Source of the DNA: Bdellovibrio sp.
GTDB lineage: Bacteria > Myxococcota > SpSt-1050
Assembly (NCBI GenBank): GCA_020725805.1
Contig: DYEF01000047.1
Coordinates: 1-56,906, forward strand
DNA: 56,906 nt
Direction of reading: 5' to 3'
Positions 33,523-41,224 of this stretch are shown piece after piece (the first letter of the stretch is position 1; the number at the start of each line of letters is the position of its first letter). The notes under the pieces were generated by a model. That model was not told where the DNA came from. It was given only the letters and a program-made list of their open reading frames with translations, and did no database searches. The position numbers and the translations under genes are program-made.

Positions 33523-34645
33523 GCCAGGGTATAATCTCTATCTTACCGCTGATTCTTTTCTCTCTTTCATTACAGATAAGAATAGATTTTTTTGGCGAAT
33601 ATAATTCTTTAAAGGCGTTTAAGCCTCTCAAATCCAGTGAGTCTATATTATCTTTCCCCTTAACCTCTATTGCTATCTCACCATCTCCAATGATAAAATC
33701 AACTTCAAGTCCGGATTTTGTCCTCCAGAAATTGATGCGATAATCACACCTTCTGTATGAGTTATACGCTATTAGTTCCATAAGAATAAAATGTTCGAAT
33801 GCCTTGCCGAATTCACTTCCCTTCTCCTCAGTCAGACTTCTTTTGCACAGATAATTTGCGACACCTACATCAAAAAGATAGTATTTAACTGCCTTTGAAA
33901 TAACCTGACGGGATTGTCTCTTCTTAAAAGGTTCTATTCTTACGGCAACCAGAGTATCAACGAGTATCTGATAGTACTCTTTCACTGTCTTTGAGTCTAC
34001 CCCGCAATCTCGAGCGATGTCTGCATAATTTGTAAGTTCTCCGTGAGTATAACTTATAGCATCAAAGAATCTTGAAAAGGCCGGGATATTCCGTGTCAGT
34101 CCTTCAGCAAATATCTCTTCTTTCAGATAGTCATGTATGTAAGCTTTAAGTGACATCATGGCATCTTCCCTGTTCTGAAGATAATGTGCGGGTATCAGCC
34201 CCTGATTTAATGCGCGGAGCAGGTCAAAATTGGGTATTTCGGCACTAACAAGTGGAAGCATTTCATAACGCCAGGCCCTTCCGCCTAAAAGATTTGAATG
34301 ACCTCTCTTCAGTTTTCTTGCGCTTGAGCCACACAGTATAAATCTCAACCCATTGTTTTCTATTAACCGATGTATCTCATCAAGTATATGTGGAACCTTC
34401 TGAACTTCGTCAAGTATTACAGGATATTTAAGAAGAGATTTTTCCTTGGCAAGAATCAGTTCTCTGAAAATTGCAGGATTTTTTGAAATCCTAAAATAGA
34501 GGTCAGTATCAAGAAAATCGAAGATTATGCTGTTCGGAAAGTATTGTTTTAAATAGGTACTCTTACCGGTCTTTCTTGCACCCCACAGAAAGGCTGACTG
34601 TTTTGAAGGAAGGCTGATATCAAGAATTCTGTCAAAAATAACCAT
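33482..34645 (-). CDS. ATPase of the AAA_14/DUF4143 family
   Basis: 387 aa. Walker A GARKTGKST (22-30) and Walker B YPVILDEVQKVP are intact, followed by SSARKLKRG (sensor-like) and the typical GGRAWRYEMLPL. The C-terminal part includes a winged-helix-like stretch (DSKTVKEYYQILVDTLV), RKAVKYYLFDVGVANY-like elements and the DUF4143 nuclease-like end (KSGLEVDFIIGDGEIAIEVKGKDN, where D, E and K line up as in PD-(D/E)xK folds). Such proteins are often multicopy in bacterial genomes and vary between strains; their role is unclear. A second, internally deleted copy of the unit lies 1.9 kb away, supporting mobility or duplication. Confidence 0.85.
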   Translation of the reverse strand: MVIFDRILDISLPSKQSAFLWGARKTGKSTYLKQYFPNSIIFDFLDTDLYFRISKNPAIFRELILAKEKSLLKYPVILDEVQKVPHILDEIHRLIENNGLRFILCGSSARKLKRGHSNLLGGRAWRYEMLPLVSAEIPNFDLLRALNQGLIPAHYLQNREDAMMSLKAYIHDYLKEEIFAEGLTRNIPAFSRFFDAISYTHGELTNYADIARDCGVDSKTVKEYYQILVDTLVAVRIEPFKKRQSRQVISKAVKYYLFDVGVANYLCKRSLTEEKGSEFGKAFEHFILMELIAYNSYRRCDYRINFWRTKSGLEVDFIIGDGEIAIEVKGKDNIDSLDLRGLNAFKELYSPKKSILICNEREKRISGKIEIIPWREFIEKLWNDRIF

Positions 34646-34840
34646 TTTGGAATATCCTCCATTATAGTTATACTAAACAGGAGTATATTACATAATGGTT
34701 TTAAGGTCAAGTAAATAATATAGCTAAACCAATGCGGTATAAATTCAGTTGGAAGACTATTTACCATATTTCAATTTATTATTGAGCCTACTATTAGCAT
34801 CGGGATTGAAATTGTTCTGGTTGGGAATTGTTTCCTTTTT

Positions 34841-34880
34841 AAGCCCGAGGGTGAACAACTCATCTTCGGGCTTTATTGTT
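34841..34880 (+). terminator. Intrinsic terminator without an assigned gene
   Basis: AAGCCCGA (34841-34848) pairs with TCGGGCTT (34866-34873), inner bases also pair, and a run TATTGTTTTTTT follows. No plus-strand gene ends here, so a decayed gene or small RNA may have used it. Confidence 0.7.
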
Positions 34881-34938
34881 TTTTTAAATAACTTATCAGC
34901 AAAAATGTTTCTCTTTTCTATTTATTGAAAAGTCTTTT

Positions 34939-34967
34939 TTGACAAATAAAAACGGAATTTTTATATT
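34939..34967 (+). promoter_or_regulatory. Sigma-70-type promoter upstream of a 35-aa ORF
   Basis: TTGACA (34939-34944), 17 bp, TATATT (34962-34967). The predicted leader of about 140 nt includes a small hairpin ATCTG/CAGAT near its start. Confidence 0.65.
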
Positions 34968-35111
34968 ATAAGTGGATTCGGTTATCTGGGGTAACAGATG
35001 GGAATTTTGAGAACTAACACTTCTTCTCTTCTCGTATTCTATTCAAATTCCAGAAAAACAGAAACAGAAATAAGAATTTAAACAATATAAAACAGAAAGG
35101 GGGTGAGGGGT

Positions 35112-35219
35112 ATGAGTGTAGTAAAGTACTACTTGAGTAAACAAGATACATACTTATTCAATGAATTATTAGAATTAATGTGTAAACAGGTTAATATGAA
35201 AAAAATGTCTTTATTTTGA
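35112..35219 (+). CDS. Small ORF, 35 aa, unknown
   Basis: A very strong ribosome-binding stretch (AAAGGGGGTGAGGGG) precedes ATG 35112. The peptide opens SVVKYYLSKQDTYLFNELLE and ends KKMSLF; one Cys. No signal peptide and no known family. The good promoter and leader make expression plausible; small size and AT-rich surroundings make it uncertain. It could be the head of a decayed gene. Confidence 0.4.
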   Translation: MSVVKYYLSKQDTYLFNELLELMCKQVNMKKMSLF

Positions 35220-35237
35220 CTAAGTAAACATCTTTAT

Positions 35238-35266
35238 TTGAGAGAAACAAATTGTATAGGTATAAA
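35238..35266 (+). promoter_or_regulatory. Promoter before the interrupted signal-peptide gene
   Basis: TTGAGA (35238-35243), 17 bp, TATAAA (35261-35266). A hairpin CACCAA-CAAA-TTGGTG lies further down the leader, around 35346-35361. Confidence 0.5.
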
Positions 35267-35395
35267 AATATGTTGGAGAATATAAATGTTATTATTTATA
35301 ACAATTGGGCTTAGCGAAATAAAGAACAATTTTTTAATTCATTTCCACCAACAAATTGGTGTTGGGAATGGATAGAAGACTAAAGGAGGTTTACT

Positions 35396-35440
35396 ATGAA
35401 AAATACACTATTTTTCATTGTTATCCCAATTTTTTTCTAA
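35396..35440 (+). pseudogene. Signal-peptide stub cut by the ATPase-unit remnant
   Basis: AAAGGAGG precedes ATG 35396. The ORF encodes only MKNTLFFIVIPIFF, which looks like the first half of a signal peptide (compare MKSMYMFVLCIIIPFF of the lipoprotein starting at 39464). Its TAA falls on the first bases of the ATPase-unit remnant, so a secreted-protein gene has probably been interrupted or replaced here. Confidence 0.55.
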
Positions 35441-35552
35441 AAAATCTTTTAACAGCAGATTCAGTTTGCCGGAACGTGATTAGGTTCAGAAAATTCTATC
35501 ACTCCATAATTTCTCGGGAAATTCACTCTATGTTGCATAATGGTTTTAGGGT
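35437..35552. mobile_element. Internally deleted remnant of the DUF4143 ATPase unit
   Basis: 35437-35526 matches the ATPase 3' end and flank (33434-33522); 35529-35552 matches the upstream flank of the same gene (34684-34707, 21 of 24 bases). The roughly 1.16 kb between is missing, so this is a deletion derivative of the same unit, same orientation. A 9-bp direct repeat CTAAAAAAT flanks it (35437-35445, 35557-35565); because the intact copy has a near-identical CTAAAAAT at its left side, this may be element sequence rather than a target duplication. Confidence 0.7.
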
Positions 35553-35643
35553 TTTACTAAAAAATATAAAAATGAAAAAAGTCGGACACTGTTTGTTTCA
35601 ATAATGTTGAATAATAAGATGATTGTTATATACTGTTTGAGAG

Positions 35644-36351
35644 ATGATTAAACGTTTATTATATTTTCTGAGAAATTTTGTTTATCGTCAGACCCTTGAG
35701 GCGGTTAGGAAATATTCGGGAGGAGATATTCTGGATGTCGGTGGAGGTGATTTTTATAAAACATTTCTTGGGCTCGGCTGTGATTATAAATCTTATACAA
35801 TAGCAGATAAAAGAAGAATCAGTTTGTCAGAAAATTCCGGAGGCAAAATCAGATATCAGTATACAGATGCCGGGAATATGGATTTTCAGGACGATTCATT
35901 CGATACAGTTTTGTGTATTCATATGCTGGAGCATACTTTGAAGCCCCTTGAGGTGATATCGGAGATAAGAAGGGTTTTGAGAAAAGATGGTGTTGCAATA
36001 TTCCTCCTGCCGCAGACATCAGTCCCTCACGATATACCTAAGCATTATTACAACTTTACAAGGTATTTTATCGAAGAGGCATTGAACGAAAACCAGATGA
36101 AAATAACCGAAATTAATATGCTTGGCGGGGCATTTCAGACTATGGCATCTCATATCTTTCACCTCCCTCTGTTCCTGTTTGGTAATCGTGATTACAGAGA
36201 TAAAAGAATCAGGCGGGGTTTGCTGTTTTATGTTACACTGCCTGTAAGGGTTTTACTAATCCCACCTTTGTTTATTCTCTCGCTTATCCTGTCTTTCGGG
36301 GATATAAAAGAGGTCGCCAATAATATCCTAGTTGTTGTCAGGAAGATATAG
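35644..36351 (+). CDS. Class I SAM-dependent methyltransferase
   Basis: 235 aa. Methyltransferase motif I GDILDVGGGDFY (28-39), acidic loop after IADKRR, and the post-I block YTDAGNMDFQDDSFDTVLCIHMLEHT with EVISEIRRVLRKDGVAIFLLPQ are those of the Methyltransf_11 group. The C-terminal third has a hydrophobic stretch (VTLPVRVLLIPPLFILSLILSF, about 195-218) that could bind the membrane; such proteins often modify lipids, quinones or cell-surface glycans. The substrate is unknown. It lies directly downstream of the deleted ATPase remnant, and only a weak GAGA site precedes its ATG. Confidence 0.83.
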   Translation: MIKRLLYFLRNFVYRQTLEAVRKYSGGDILDVGGGDFYKTFLGLGCDYKSYTIADKRRISLSENSGGKIRYQYTDAGNMDFQDDSFDTVLCIHMLEHTLKPLEVISEIRRVLRKDGVAIFLLPQTSVPHDIPKHYYNFTRYFIEEALNENQMKITEINMLGGAFQTMASHIFHLPLFLFGNRDYRDKRIRRGLLFYVTLPVRVLLIPPLFILSLILSFGDIKEVANNILVVVRKI

Positions 36352-36450
36352 CCTGCACTGTTTTATTTACTAGTATGTTTTGTATTACATTTAATGCTTA
36401 CAGGTGGAAATTGTTTTTAGGTATTTAGGGTTTTAATGTATGATAAAGAT

Positions 36451-36478
36451 AAAAAAGCCCGCATATCAGATGCAGGCT
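36451..36478 (-). terminator. Intrinsic terminator of the pilin gene
   Basis: On the minus strand AGCCTGCAT pairs with ATGCGGGCT (one G-U), five-base loop, then six T. It is 30 bp past the stop codon. Confidence 0.8.
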
Positions 36479-36507
36479 CTTGTAAGAAAATTTTGCAGAG
36501 AGAATAA

Positions 36508-36759
36508 TTACTGGGTCTTGTTGTTTGCGAAGTCTTTGATAGTCTTCTTGACACTGCCGGTGAATTTTCGGGTCTCGACCTGAACATTCTGGTCGCCGGC
36601 AAGGGCGTTTGTAGAGGCCTTAAAGAGAGCCCTGATATTATCTCCAAATACAGTAATGACACCGATTGCCGCAATCGCTATGAGCGCAACGATGATTATG
36701 TATTCGGTCATACCCTGACCTTCTTCTCCGTAAATAAGATTTTTAATCCTTTCTTTCAT
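36508..36759 (-). CDS. Flp-type (class IVb) pilin
   Basis: 83 aa from ATG 36759, with GGAGG eight bases upstream. A short basic leader MKERIKNLIYGEEGQG precedes the prepilin peptidase site G/MTEYIIIVALIAIAAIGVIT, the hallmark of Flp/Fap pilins with their Glu five residues into the mature chain. The tail is longer than in typical Flp (about 50-60 aa) and is charged (QNVQVETRKFTGSVKK). Flp pilins build tight-adherence (tad) pili, used for attachment and surface sensing. No tad gene is in the window, so the secretion machinery would be encoded elsewhere. Monocistronic with its own terminator. Confidence 0.85.
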   Translation of the reverse strand: MKERIKNLIYGEEGQGMTEYIIIVALIAIAAIGVITVFGDNIRALFKASTNALAGDQNVQVETRKFTGSVKKTIKDFANNKTQ

Positions 36760-37073
36760 AGTTACCACCTCCTGATTATATATTACTACAATAACTGCAA
36801 ATGTATATACGACATTATGGGGATATTAGCCGGATGCAGGAAATATCTATAATTATTCGAAAATATGAAAGATTATCGAACTGTTGCCGGGTGCCGTTTT
36901 AAGACCTGTTCTATCCGGCACCTGTGTCAGACTACGTAATTTCGATGTGTTATTACCGGATTTTCTAAAGAGTTGTTCGGTACCTCAGACTGTGGCATTT
37001 TGATTATGCTGCAATAAATGGTTTTACTAAACTTGACATAATCTAATTTTCACTCTATTTTACACCTTGAAGC
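36760..37073. other. 314-base gap with a short palindromic repeat
   Basis: Holds GGTGCCG/CGGCACC arms near 36891-36928 that resemble GGTGCC...GGCACC in the right-hand gap (around 56670-56810), and a tRNA promoter. No gene seen. Confidence 0.45.
37033..37061 (+). promoter_or_regulatory. Promoter of tRNA-Arg
   Basis: TTGACA (37033-37038), 17 bp, TATTTT (37056-37061), 12 bp upstream of the tRNA 5' end. Confidence 0.65.
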
Positions 37074-37152
37074 GCCCCCGTAGCTCAGTTGGATAGAGCG
37101 AGGGATTCCTAATCCCTGTCAGCCGCAGGTTCGACTCCTGTCGGGGGCGCCA
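37074..37152 (+). tRNA. tRNA-Arg (anticodon CCU)
   Basis: 79 bases with encoded CCA. Acceptor GCCCCCG/CGGGGGC, D arm GCTC...GAGC, anticodon stem AGGGA/TCCCT with loop TTCCTAA giving anticodon CCU, T arm GCAGG-TTCGACT-CCTGT. Reads AGG codons. The PilZ gene begins 18 bp downstream. Confidence 0.93.
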
Positions 37153-37170
37153 TTTTGAGAGGGGCTGAAA

Positions 37171-37560
37171 ATGTCGGAAAAGAGAAAGTTCAAGAGAATA
37201 CCTGTGGGGTTTCAGGTAAAGTATACTATAGGAGAGACATCGGGAGTAGCGCAGGCTGTTGACGTATCAAGCGGCGGTATATTTATAAACATTAAAAACC
37301 TTCCCAAGGTAGGAGATAAGGTATATCTCTCATTTATTCTGCCCGGCACTACGGCAAGGGAGCAGATCAAGATTATCGGCGAGATTACACGGGTTGCAAA
37401 GGAGGACGAAGAGAAGAGGACCGGAATAGGTGTTTTGTTCGTGGCAGTCCCCTCGGCAGCCAAGAAGACGCTCGAGGAATATATCAGTTTCGTTGACCAG
37501 CTGGAATCGACAGGTATTATTTCGGATTTCAGGGGGAATAATCTTATAAAACTGGAATAA
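37171..37560 (+). CDS. PilZ-domain protein
   Basis: 129 aa. The PilZ pattern is complete: KRKFKRIPVGF (R-x3-R element for cyclic-di-GMP) and DVSSGGIFI (the D/N-x-S-x-x-G motif), then beta strands with GDKVYLSFILPGT and the tail TGIGVLFVAVPSAAKKTLEEYI. The N-terminal RxxxR here is KFKRIP, with the second basic residue four positions on, so the c-di-GMP site looks plausible. A stand-alone PilZ protein like this often regulates motility, surface attachment or envelope genes. It is followed six bases later by an exported TPR protein, so an operon is likely. Confidence 0.88.
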   Translation: MSEKRKFKRIPVGFQVKYTIGETSGVAQAVDVSSGGIFINIKNLPKVGDKVYLSFILPGTTAREQIKIIGEITRVAKEDEEKRTGIGVLFVAVPSAAKKTLEEYISFVDQLESTGIISDFRGNNLIKLE

Positions 37561-37565
37561 AGAGT

Positions 37566-38276
37566 ATGTCAGCAAAAACCTTGTACCTCTGTCTCTTTAT
37601 TTTTCTCTCGGTAAATCTGTCTGCGCAGGGCAGTGACCCGACTTATGAGGATAAAGAGAGTGCAAAGATTCATTTTGAGGCCGCAAAGAAGTTATACAAG
37701 AATGACAAATATTCTGAGGCGCTCGAACTCTTTATGAAGGCCTATTCGCGCTATCCGAGACCGGAGATTCTTTATAACATCGGCAAATGCTACGATAAGC
37801 TCGGGGATTATCATAACGCAATCAAGTTCTATGAGCAGTATGTCCTCCTGAATCCTCAGGCAGAGGACAGAAAAGAGGTCGAGGAACTGATAAAGAATCT
37901 TAAAGAGGCAGTAAAAAGGCCGGAAGGGGTTCAGACCGTTCCGGATATCAGAGAAAAAAGAGGGACAAATAAGATTATCGGGTATTCTCTTGCATCTGCT
38001 GGATTGCTGTTTGTTGCACTCGGACCTGTCTTTTATATGAAATCCGACTCGGTTTATAATGATGTAAAAAAAGAAGATTACAACGAGAATATAAGGTCAG
38101 AAAAGATCGATGAGATTCATTTTTATGACAATCTCTCGGTCGCAAGTTATATTACCGGGGGAGTGTTGCTGGGAGCTTCAGCATATTTCCTGTATAAAGC
38201 GTATTCGCCCGCAAGTACTGCGGTTTTTCTTCCGGTAAAGAACGGATTATTTCTCTCTTTCTCAGGAGAATTCTGA
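37566..38276 (+). CDS. Exported TPR protein with C-terminal membrane segments
   Basis: 236 aa. Signal peptide 1-20 (LCLFIFLSVNLSAQG). TPR repeats run from about 32 to 102: AKIHFEAAKKLYKNDKYSEA, PEILYNIGKCYDKLGDYHNA, and FYEQYVLLNPQAEDRKEVEE. Two hydrophobic helices follow (about 140-158 and 195-212) with a charged stretch between them. This TPR-then-two-TM design resembles many deltaproteobacterial proteins of unknown role. It starts five bases after the PilZ gene and overlaps the next gene by one base (TGATG), so it is in an operon with PilZ and the Cys-rich lipoprotein. Confidence 0.75.
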   Translation: MSAKTLYLCLFIFLSVNLSAQGSDPTYEDKESAKIHFEAAKKLYKNDKYSEALELFMKAYSRYPRPEILYNIGKCYDKLGDYHNAIKFYEQYVLLNPQAEDRKEVEELIKNLKEAVKRPEGVQTVPDIREKRGTNKIIGYSLASAGLLFVALGPVFYMKSDSVYNDVKKEDYNENIRSEKIDEIHFYDNLSVASYITGGVLLGASAYFLYKAYSPASTAVFLPVKNGLFLSFSGEF

Positions 38277-39307
38277 TGAAAAGGCTATCCGCATTATTGC
38301 TTGTCTTTACAATGGTTTTTTATATCTCCTGCACACACGACACTTCAGAACTCGAAAAGACAAGGGATACTGCTTTATCTGATGTGATTCCTGCAGATTC
38401 TTTGATACAGGACATTCTTTCATACGATATTAATGACGATATCTTTGACGCGGGGCCAGAGGATACTGATTTTTCTGATAGTGCTGATATTTATATAGAT
38501 TCGGGCGCAGAAGAGATTCCTGTTGCTGATATCTCTGATACTGATTTTACAGGTGATATAGAAGATGTGACAACTGATGTTCTCTCTGAGGAGATTCAGG
38601 ATACCGGTTATCCCGACGCTGATGCTTCCTATGATATCATATCAACTGATGCAGTCTGCAAAAATGAATGCGAGAAGTCAGGAGTAAGAACCTGTCTGAA
38701 AATCGATGACAAGGAATATGTGAGTGAATGCAAGGATGTGAATGAGGATGGTTGTCTTGAGTGGGTCAATGTGGAATTCTGCAAGTACGGGTGTGCCGAA
38801 TCTTTCTGTAATAACTGTCTGCCTGATTGCACCAATAAGGAGTGTGACAGTGACGGATGCGAAGGGAGTTGTGGAATATGTAATAAACCGCCACCCAACT
38901 ATTGTAAGGACAACAAATTACTTGTTGAATATAATAATAATGGTACCTGTTCAAATTATAAGTGTGTTTATAACTATAGCGAAATCACCTGCGAATATGC
39001 TTGTGAGAATGGTTTATGTACCAATTGCAATAAAAACTGTACAAATAAGGTTTGTGGTTCTGATGGATGTGGGGGTGTTTGCGGAGTGTGCAATGAATTG
39101 CAATTCTGCAATGCGTTGGGTTTATGTGAGTGTCTTTACGAGATATGCAATGGTGTATGCTGTAAAGAGAACGAAGTTTGTTTTAATAGTAGCTGTTGTC
39201 TACCTGATTGTATTGGTAAGGAATGTGGTCCTGATAAGTGTGGAGGTAGTTGTGGTGCCTGTGAGTCACTATCCTTCTGCAAGCAGGGAATCTGTGAGCA
39301 ACTTTAA
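38276..39307 (+). CDS. Cys-rich lipoprotein with three CGxDGCGGxCGxC repeats
   Basis: 343 aa. Lipobox VFYISC (Cys19), then an acidic linker of about 100 residues rich in Asp, Ser, Thr and Ile (for example SDSADIYIDSGAEEIPVADI). The rest is a disulfide-rich domain with about 45 Cys. A unit C-x3-C-x2-K-x-C-x2-D-x-C-x-G-x-C-G-x-C occurs at residues 181-202, 251-272 and 308-329. This repeat is frequent in exported proteins of Myxococcota and relatives. It is probably a rigid extracellular module. AGGAGA precedes the ATG; the gene overlaps the TPR gene by one base. Confidence 0.8.
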   Translation: MKRLSALLLVFTMVFYISCTHDTSELEKTRDTALSDVIPADSLIQDILSYDINDDIFDAGPEDTDFSDSADIYIDSGAEEIPVADISDTDFTGDIEDVTTDVLSEEIQDTGYPDADASYDIISTDAVCKNECEKSGVRTCLKIDDKEYVSECKDVNEDGCLEWVNVEFCKYGCAESFCNNCLPDCTNKECDSDGCEGSCGICNKPPPNYCKDNKLLVEYNNNGTCSNYKCVYNYSEITCEYACENGLCTNCNKNCTNKVCGSDGCGGVCGVCNELQFCNALGLCECLYEICNGVCCKENEVCFNSSCCLPDCIGKECGPDKCGGSCGACESLSFCKQGICEQL

Positions 39308-39398
39308 AAATGCTTAGTGAAGATTGTGCTAATAAATTCTTATGCATTTGCTTTACTAACCAATAAGTATTCTCTGAGTATTTTTGTCATTCAAAACC

Positions 39399-39427
39399 TT
39401 GTCAATTTTTTTATATTGAGATTTTAT
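39399..39427 (+). promoter_or_regulatory. Possible promoter of the metallophosphoesterase lipoprotein
   Basis: TTGTCA (39399-39404), 17 bp, TTTTAT (39422-39427). Modest match. Confidence 0.35.
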
Positions 39428-39463
39428 TGAGTTGGTTCTATATAAAAAAACGGAGGTGTGTTT

Positions 39464-41116
39464 ATGAAGTCAATGTATATGTTTGTTTTATGTATTATTA
39501 TCCCATTTTTTAATTTTGCCTGCTCTGGCTCCGAGGAGTCGGGTGATACGAGTTTTCCGGATGCTGCTGCTGATGTAATAGCAGGAGATGTAATAAGCAC
39601 AGATAATTATGTCCCTGCTAAAAAACCTGATACGACAGTCAGGAGAACATTGAAATCTGAGCTTCCGATTGCAAAACAGGATCCTACTCTCTCCGACAAG
39701 TTCGGGGAGTATGATATGAGTGGTGCAGGTGAAGAACATATTGTGCGGGATGATCTGGGGACCGGCAAAGGAGGAGAAAAAGAGAAGTCATTTTTTTATA
39801 TGGTACACCTTTCAGACCTGCATATAACGGATTTTCAGTCACCGAGCCGTATGGTTAAATATGACAGTCCGTCGATTCCGTCAGCCTACAGACCGTTTGA
39901 GGGGTATGCGCCAAGAATTCTGAATGAGTTTATCAGAACTCTGAACGATTTTCATTATTTCAGGCCAATTGATATTCTATTGATATCGGGTGACGGGATT
40001 GACAATAATCAGTACAATGAGACAAAATGGCTGATTGATATTTTGAATGGTAGAGAAGTAAATCCTAATTCCGGAGATTATAAGACGTTGATTGATGGCC
40101 CTGATAATGAGGTTTGTGATTCCCTGAAACCCGCAGGGGCAAAGTTCCCGTGGATATATGTACTTGGTAATCACGATGAGCTTATTGTTGGAAATTTTCC
40201 AGCAGTAGACAGAACGCTTTCAGCAGACGAACAGGAGAATGCCATAAAGGAAGGGAATTATTATAAAAAGGCAGTGGGAGACCAGAGCGAGGCGGTGATT
40301 GCCTGCAAGTACCCTGTAGATGTTCAGAATGCGCGGGCGGGTAAGGTAAATGCGAGTGATGAGAGAAGACCACTTACTCACAGACAACTGATAAATATGT
40401 ATTATACGGCAGAGGGAACGGTTAAGGGGCACGGTTTTTCACAGGATAATGTGGCAAATGACGACGGTAATTATGTATATAATCCCTCTTCAGATATCCC
40501 TCTCAGATTCATAGTTCTCGATACCCCGAGTCCGGTGGGACTTGATAAGGGTTATTTGTCACAAAAGATGTTTGACGAGTTCCTGAAACCACAGCTCGAT
40601 AAGGCTCTTGAAGATAAGGTGCTGGTGGTTATTTCTTCTCACCATCCGACCTGGTCAATCGATTCAAAATCAGAGAAGAGCGGGAGTGATTTAATTGCCC
40701 TATTGAATCAGTATCCAAATGTTCTTTTGCACCTCGTAGGACACGGGCACGAACATCGGGTGGTACCGCACCCCTCACAGGATTCCGATTTAACCAAAGG
40801 ATATTTTGAGATTGAAGCCCCTTCCACACTCGACTTTCCGCAGCAGGGGAATATCTATGAATTCGTCTACTCGGGGAATAATGTCGTTACGGTTTACAAG
40901 ACCGTCTTCGACCATAACTCAGAGAAAGGGAGTATGGCCTATATCGGGAGAGGTATAGCGATTGCGGATATTCAGGACGGGAGTAATCCGGATAACGGGA
41001 TGAAGGATAAGACCGACAGAAATGTTGTTCTGAACATAAAAATACCCGCTGATATCGCAGATAAACTCAAAGCACTTCCCGACAGGTCACCGGAGACAGA
41101 GAATTTCTACAAGTAA
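39464..41116 (+). CDS. Calcineurin-like metallophosphoesterase lipoprotein
   Basis: 550 aa from ATG 39464, with GGAGG upstream. Lipobox FNFAC (Cys20), followed by an acidic linker (SGDTSFPDAAADVIAGDVIS). The metallophosphoesterase motifs are all present in order: HLSDLHITD (D-x-H), LLISGDGIDNN (G-D), VLGNHDE (G-N-H-D/E), SSHHP, and VGHGHEH (G-H-x-H). A dinuclear metal site is therefore expected. The length and the segment PFEGYAPRILNEFIRTLND are like the large periplasmic phosphoesterases (TIGR03768-like), which act on unknown phosphate esters. The protein is predicted to be tethered to a membrane and act outside the cytoplasm. It seems monocistronic. Confidence 0.85.
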   Translation: MKSMYMFVLCIIIPFFNFACSGSEESGDTSFPDAAADVIAGDVISTDNYVPAKKPDTTVRRTLKSELPIAKQDPTLSDKFGEYDMSGAGEEHIVRDDLGTGKGGEKEKSFFYMVHLSDLHITDFQSPSRMVKYDSPSIPSAYRPFEGYAPRILNEFIRTLNDFHYFRPIDILLISGDGIDNNQYNETKWLIDILNGREVNPNSGDYKTLIDGPDNEVCDSLKPAGAKFPWIYVLGNHDELIVGNFPAVDRTLSADEQENAIKEGNYYKKAVGDQSEAVIACKYPVDVQNARAGKVNASDERRPLTHRQLINMYYTAEGTVKGHGFSQDNVANDDGNYVYNPSSDIPLRFIVLDTPSPVGLDKGYLSQKMFDEFLKPQLDKALEDKVLVVISSHHPTWSIDSKSEKSGSDLIALLNQYPNVLLHLVGHGHEHRVVPHPSQDSDLTKGYFEIEAPSTLDFPQQGNIYEFVYSGNNVVTVYKTVFDHNSEKGSMAYIGRGIAIADIQDGSNPDNGMKDKTDRNVVLNIKIPADIADKLKALPDRSPETENFYK

Positions 41117-41224
41117 TAATGTGATTTTCCGAATAGCATATCGAACCTCTCGAGCCGGATTTTTGGTCTTGCAAAAGGACGATATTTCTAATATTCATAA
41201 TCAGTGGGAAAGAGTTCAGGATAT

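Larger units (their letters stand above)
34646..35643. other. AT-rich accessory gap of about 1 kb
   Basis: No long gene. It holds an orphan terminator (34841-34880), two good promoters (34939-34967, 35238-35266), a 35-aa ORF, a 14-aa signal-peptide stub and a deletion derivative of the ATPase unit. Base composition is visibly lower in G+C than in neighbouring genes. Confidence 0.6.

Noticed and set aside
35437-35565. CTAAAAAAT as a certain 9-bp target duplication
   Set aside because: The intact unit has CTAAAAAT at its own left end, so the sequence may belong to the element.
38742-39317. 191-aa second-frame ORF over the Cys-rich lipoprotein
   Set aside because: Val/Ile/Arg bias comes from shifting the Cys-rich repeat frame.
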